64,000 nucleotides of DNA, taken from positions 12,062,429-12,126,428 of the forward strand of contig JAGGNK010006892.1 in assembly GCA_017590115.1 (NCBI GenBank), given 5' to 3'. The translations under genes were made by a program, and so were the position numbers. Each line of letters opens with the position of its first letter. Position 1 is the first letter of the stretch. Under the pieces are notes generated by a model, which searched no databases, had not been told where the DNA came from, and saw only the letters and a list, made by a program, of their open reading frames with translations. This stretch comes from Montifringilla adamsi (lineage: Eukaryota; Chordata; Aves; Passeriformes; Passeridae). This document shows positions 60,931 through 64,000 of the stretch, piece after piece.

Positions 60931-63504
60931 GTTTTAAGCCATGGGGGCAAAAAACTTGGGCAATTGAGTTTGTGAGGAATAGGTGCCTACCCAGCCTCAG
61001 GCATTCAGGCACTTAATGCTGTGAAAATGCCACACACCTTAGTGAAACAACCCCATATCTGTCATTTAATGAGTATTGCCACTGTTTTTTATACTTAAAT
61101 GGAGTTTGCTTACCTTTCCACTCATTCTGTCTTTGCTGAAATCAACAAGAAGAGTGGAGGTATTCTAAAGAGTTAAACCAAAATTGCCTAAGTTAGAAAA
61201 AAAAAAAAATCAATGCTTTGCATCTCATTTCTCATTTTATCTTTAAATAGATGAAAAGGAACTCCTGAGACCATTTCTGAAATCAAAACACTGAGTTTAA
61301 GTCTACCTGTTTGATGTCGGAGGTTGTGTTGAGCCTGACATCAGCTGCTTCTTATACAGTATAAGTTTAAATTTTACAGCATTCATATGAAGATTTCCCA
61401 CACCACTCTGCAATCTGCAATGAGTTCAGTGTATCAAGAATATCAGGCTGACAGCCTTGGAGGTTGCAGTCCAATCCATAGTGCAGCAATTGTTCTCAAC
61501 AAAGTGATGGAAGATCCAGCCACTAAAACTTCTGCTTCTACAGCCTCACAAGCTTTACCACAGTCTGATGTAGCTCAGCCCTGTGTCGGAGGCAGGCGTT
61601 GGCCCTTCTGCCAATCCCAGTGTCCACACCGACGGTTCCGTGATGTGAACTCCTGTCCCTTTGCAAGCCAATCTGCAATATCCAATTCATTTCATTGAAT
61701 GACCTACAGGCACTACTAAACACAGCTGGATACAAGCAGTGATCCAGAAATGAAAGGTCTGCTATCCTCTTACCAATAGCCTGAGGTGCCCTGCCCTTTT
61801 TGGTGATGTTTGTGTAAGTTAAGGTTGTGTATTCTGTACCACAGCTCTTTCACTCTATACCTCAGACCACTTGACTGTGCAAAGTACCTTGCAGAATTTT
61901 ACCTGCCACAATATGACATCACTTTTAAGAAGCTTGGGTGTGTATCAAATCTACTGTGTACTCCAGTCACCCACAAAGTAAAAGTTTCCTCTGAAAACCA
62001 AGCAGATTATAGTCTTTCATCTGGTTCATTTTATAGTAAGTTTAGTGTTGCATTCTTATTTCTAATAAAACCTTGAGAAGATATACAAATCTAAAGTTTT
62101 ATAGAACTTTCATACTAACTTACCGCTTACAGATAAAACCTATGGAAAACAGTATATGGTTTATGGGTTTTTCTTTGTTGCATCCTGGATGACTGCAAAT
62201 AGAAAAAAAAAACTAGAACACAAACCAGAAAAATTTTAATGGCAAAAAGTCTTAACTCTGAAATTTCCTTGGTAACAATTATTCACTGGTAAATTTATGT
62301 CTGTGGGTGAAGAATGATACTGAACCTTCATCTTCCAGAAAAGCACAAAGCAGAGTGATCAAAAGGCTCTTCCACTTCTGAAGGCACAAAAGTTCCTTCA
62401 CATGACACTTCAGGACTCCAAGAAGACACTGTGTAGCAGGGACCTCCAGGTGCAGAAAAGAGTTTTTTCCAGATTGTATGTGGCATCTAACCCTAAGGAC
62501 TTATTCACAGATTTCCTCCTTAATATTTCAAGATTATTTTGATAATGCAAGTGCTGTACTGGTTTATGGAGAGATGTTATAAGAATTCCTGAGGTTTGTT
62601 CCAGGAATGAATTATTCCAAATGAATTTTTCATTGATGTTCGAGATTAAGTATGGATAGAGCATTTCATTCACTGCTTTCTCTTGCTTCTCCATGGCATA
62701 TCACTCTTTGTTCAGTGTAGAGAAACATGAAGAATGACGATTTTGATTTAAGCCTTTAAGCAGAAAGATTCCTCTAAGTGAAGCATTGTAGTCATATGAC
62801 ATTTAGAAATTGCTTTCATTTACACCTAGTATTTTACATTTTACAAAGATCCATGTATGGAGTCTTCAAAACAGAAATAACTGAATTTGCTAATCATAAT
62901 GATTAGGTGAATCACAGACACAAGCTGAACTGAGTAGCAAAATAAACTAAAATTAGCAACAGCATGCCCCTGGCCTAGGGCAACATCCAGCTGATGAACA
63001 GAGACAGCAGGGACTTCATCCTTGCTCTGCATTCTGCTACCAAAACAAATTTGTTGTGTCACTCGTATAATAGCAGGGACAACATCCACCTTCTGGAGCA
63101 CCTGCACAGCAATTTCTATGTGGTTTTGCTTCTTTGTTGCCACAGTCCACCTGCCTCGATGCATTTCTTGGAAGATAATACAAATACTGTGAGAAAGACA
63201 GTGGTGGAATAGCTGTTATTACATCTGTCACTGATAATCCACCTAAAGCCCTTGCATTTGCTCTTCACAGGATCTATAAAGGCATTTTGAAAGATCTATA
63301 TAGCCATGTTTTGATTCATCAGTTCCCCGTCAGCTTTTCATGCTTTTCTTGCTTGCCACAGATTAACACTCTCCCTCACTTGGCTGTAAATGCTGCAACA
63401 TAGCTTTTCATAAACTAATCAATATTTAATCATTGTAATACTTTGGAGGTTAAGAGAGGTTCAGACATGAAAATTATATTGCACTTCCCCAATATTGAAA
63501 AGAT

Positions 63505-63672
63505 CTCACTTCGACTCTGTGGGATTAATAAATCATATTATTCCCATTATAACAAGGAGTCCAAATTACGCATAGGCTATGTGCATTACCCAAGGTTATA
63601 CAATGCATCAGTGGCAGAGCAAGGAATCAAACTAGTGAAAACCTCTCCAGCAGTGAATTAGAGCAGTTCTGT
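63505..63672 (-). mobile_element. MIR-type SINE (CORE-SINE) fragment
   Basis: The plus strand reads as the reverse complement of a MIR: ATATTATTCCCATTATAACA corresponds to the region often given as a CCCATTTTACAG phrase. Then GTGCATTACCCAAGGTTATA corresponds to the GACTTGCCCAAGGTCACAC part, and CAGTGGCAGAGCAAGGAATC to the AGTGGCAGAGC plus B-box part. The match is diverged but collinear over about 150 bp. MIR is an ancient SINE shared by amniotes, so such decayed copies are expected in birds. Confidence 0.75.
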
Positions 63673-64000
63673 CTGTGAGAATGTTTCAAGAGATATAATA
63701 TCAGAGAGAAACTGTTACTGTGAACTGGATATTCCTTTGCAGTCCACATTCACACCCGCCTGCATTTTTCTCCATTTAATATGACCTAGTTCATCATATC
63801 AATTAAGATAAAGGACTGGAAGCACTCAGAGAAGTATGTTAATCTTGCTGTGCATGAACTAATCAAGTAATGCTGAGCAGCTGGTCAAATGACCAGAATT
63901 TGACTGATGCTACAGTCACCAAGTGTCTAATGATGAAGAAGCAGCATGGACCCCTTAGAAATAAAAATGAACATGTCAGAAGCAGAAAAATCCACCAGTC
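63673..64000. other. Non-coding DNA, nothing recognised
   Basis: No feature is recognised up to the window end. Confidence 0.6.

Larger units (their letters stand above)
55411..63504. other. AT-rich non-coding DNA
   Basis: No gene or known transposon is recognised. Simple repeats at 58.2 and 59.35 kb and a 17-bp tandem repeat at 60.88 kb are listed separately. The part at 61.45-61.70 kb is less AT-rich, with five CpG within about 55 bp (61581-61634) and overlapping open frames on both strands. That at 62.95-63.20 kb also has opposing open frames. Neither has a recognisable product. Confidence 0.5.

Noticed and set aside
61387..61698. 103-codon plus-strand frame as a gene
   Set aside because: Opposing frame also open; no domain or start context; kept only as a CpG-cluster observation.
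1..64000. CRISPR arrays, operons, bacterial or phage genes
   Set aside because: No regularly spaced direct repeats, no ribosome-binding-site-led coding runs, and vertebrate retrotransposons throughout.

Overview
This window looks like a gene-free stretch of a bird genome: intergenic or deep intronic, AT-rich, and without any convincing protein-coding gene or RNA gene. The main evidence is the repeat content. There are about fifteen fragments of CR1 non-LTR retrotransposons. Several end in, or begin with the reverse complement of, the CR1 3' terminal octamer unit (ATTCTATG)n, and one keeps the reverse-transcriptase FADD motif. Two copies of a further interspersed repeat, one per strand, match a type I remember as common in birds, and there is one old MIR-type SINE. 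CR1 also occurs in crocodilians and turtles. Bird is an inference from the CR1 subtypes together with that second repeat.

Layout. 2.6-4.0 kb holds the largest CR1 remnant, in three adjacent pieces with the middle piece inverted. 6.5-14 kb holds short CR1 3' ends, a small CpG cluster (10.0-10.1 kb) and an open frame with protein-like composition on the minus strand (12.5-12.85 kb). 15.5 kb carries a purine-only microsatellite. 20.2 kb carries a long, nearly perfect hairpin. 23.0-23.7 kb is the first copy of the LTR-like repeat. 24.5-25.5 kb is a CR1 with its reverse-transcriptase part deleted. 28.6, 30.5, 37.1-37.5, 40.7, 47.9, 49.2 and 53.6 kb carry further CR1 pieces. 55.0-55.4 kb is the second LTR-like copy, on the minus strand. 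58.2 kb is a pyrimidine tract and 63.5 kb is the MIR.

No genes work together here and I see no new multi-gene system. The most unusual signals are DNA-level events. A 132-bp piece of degraded CR1 occurs twice, 3.4 kb apart, with one mismatch. Four perfect hairpins (11 to 20 bp arms) share 4-nt loops and look like template-switch products; the largest lies within a 96-nt foldback about the size of a pre-miRNA. There are also several independent local tandem duplications with 17- to 37-bp units. All family names come from recognising sequence patterns and were not confirmed by a database search.
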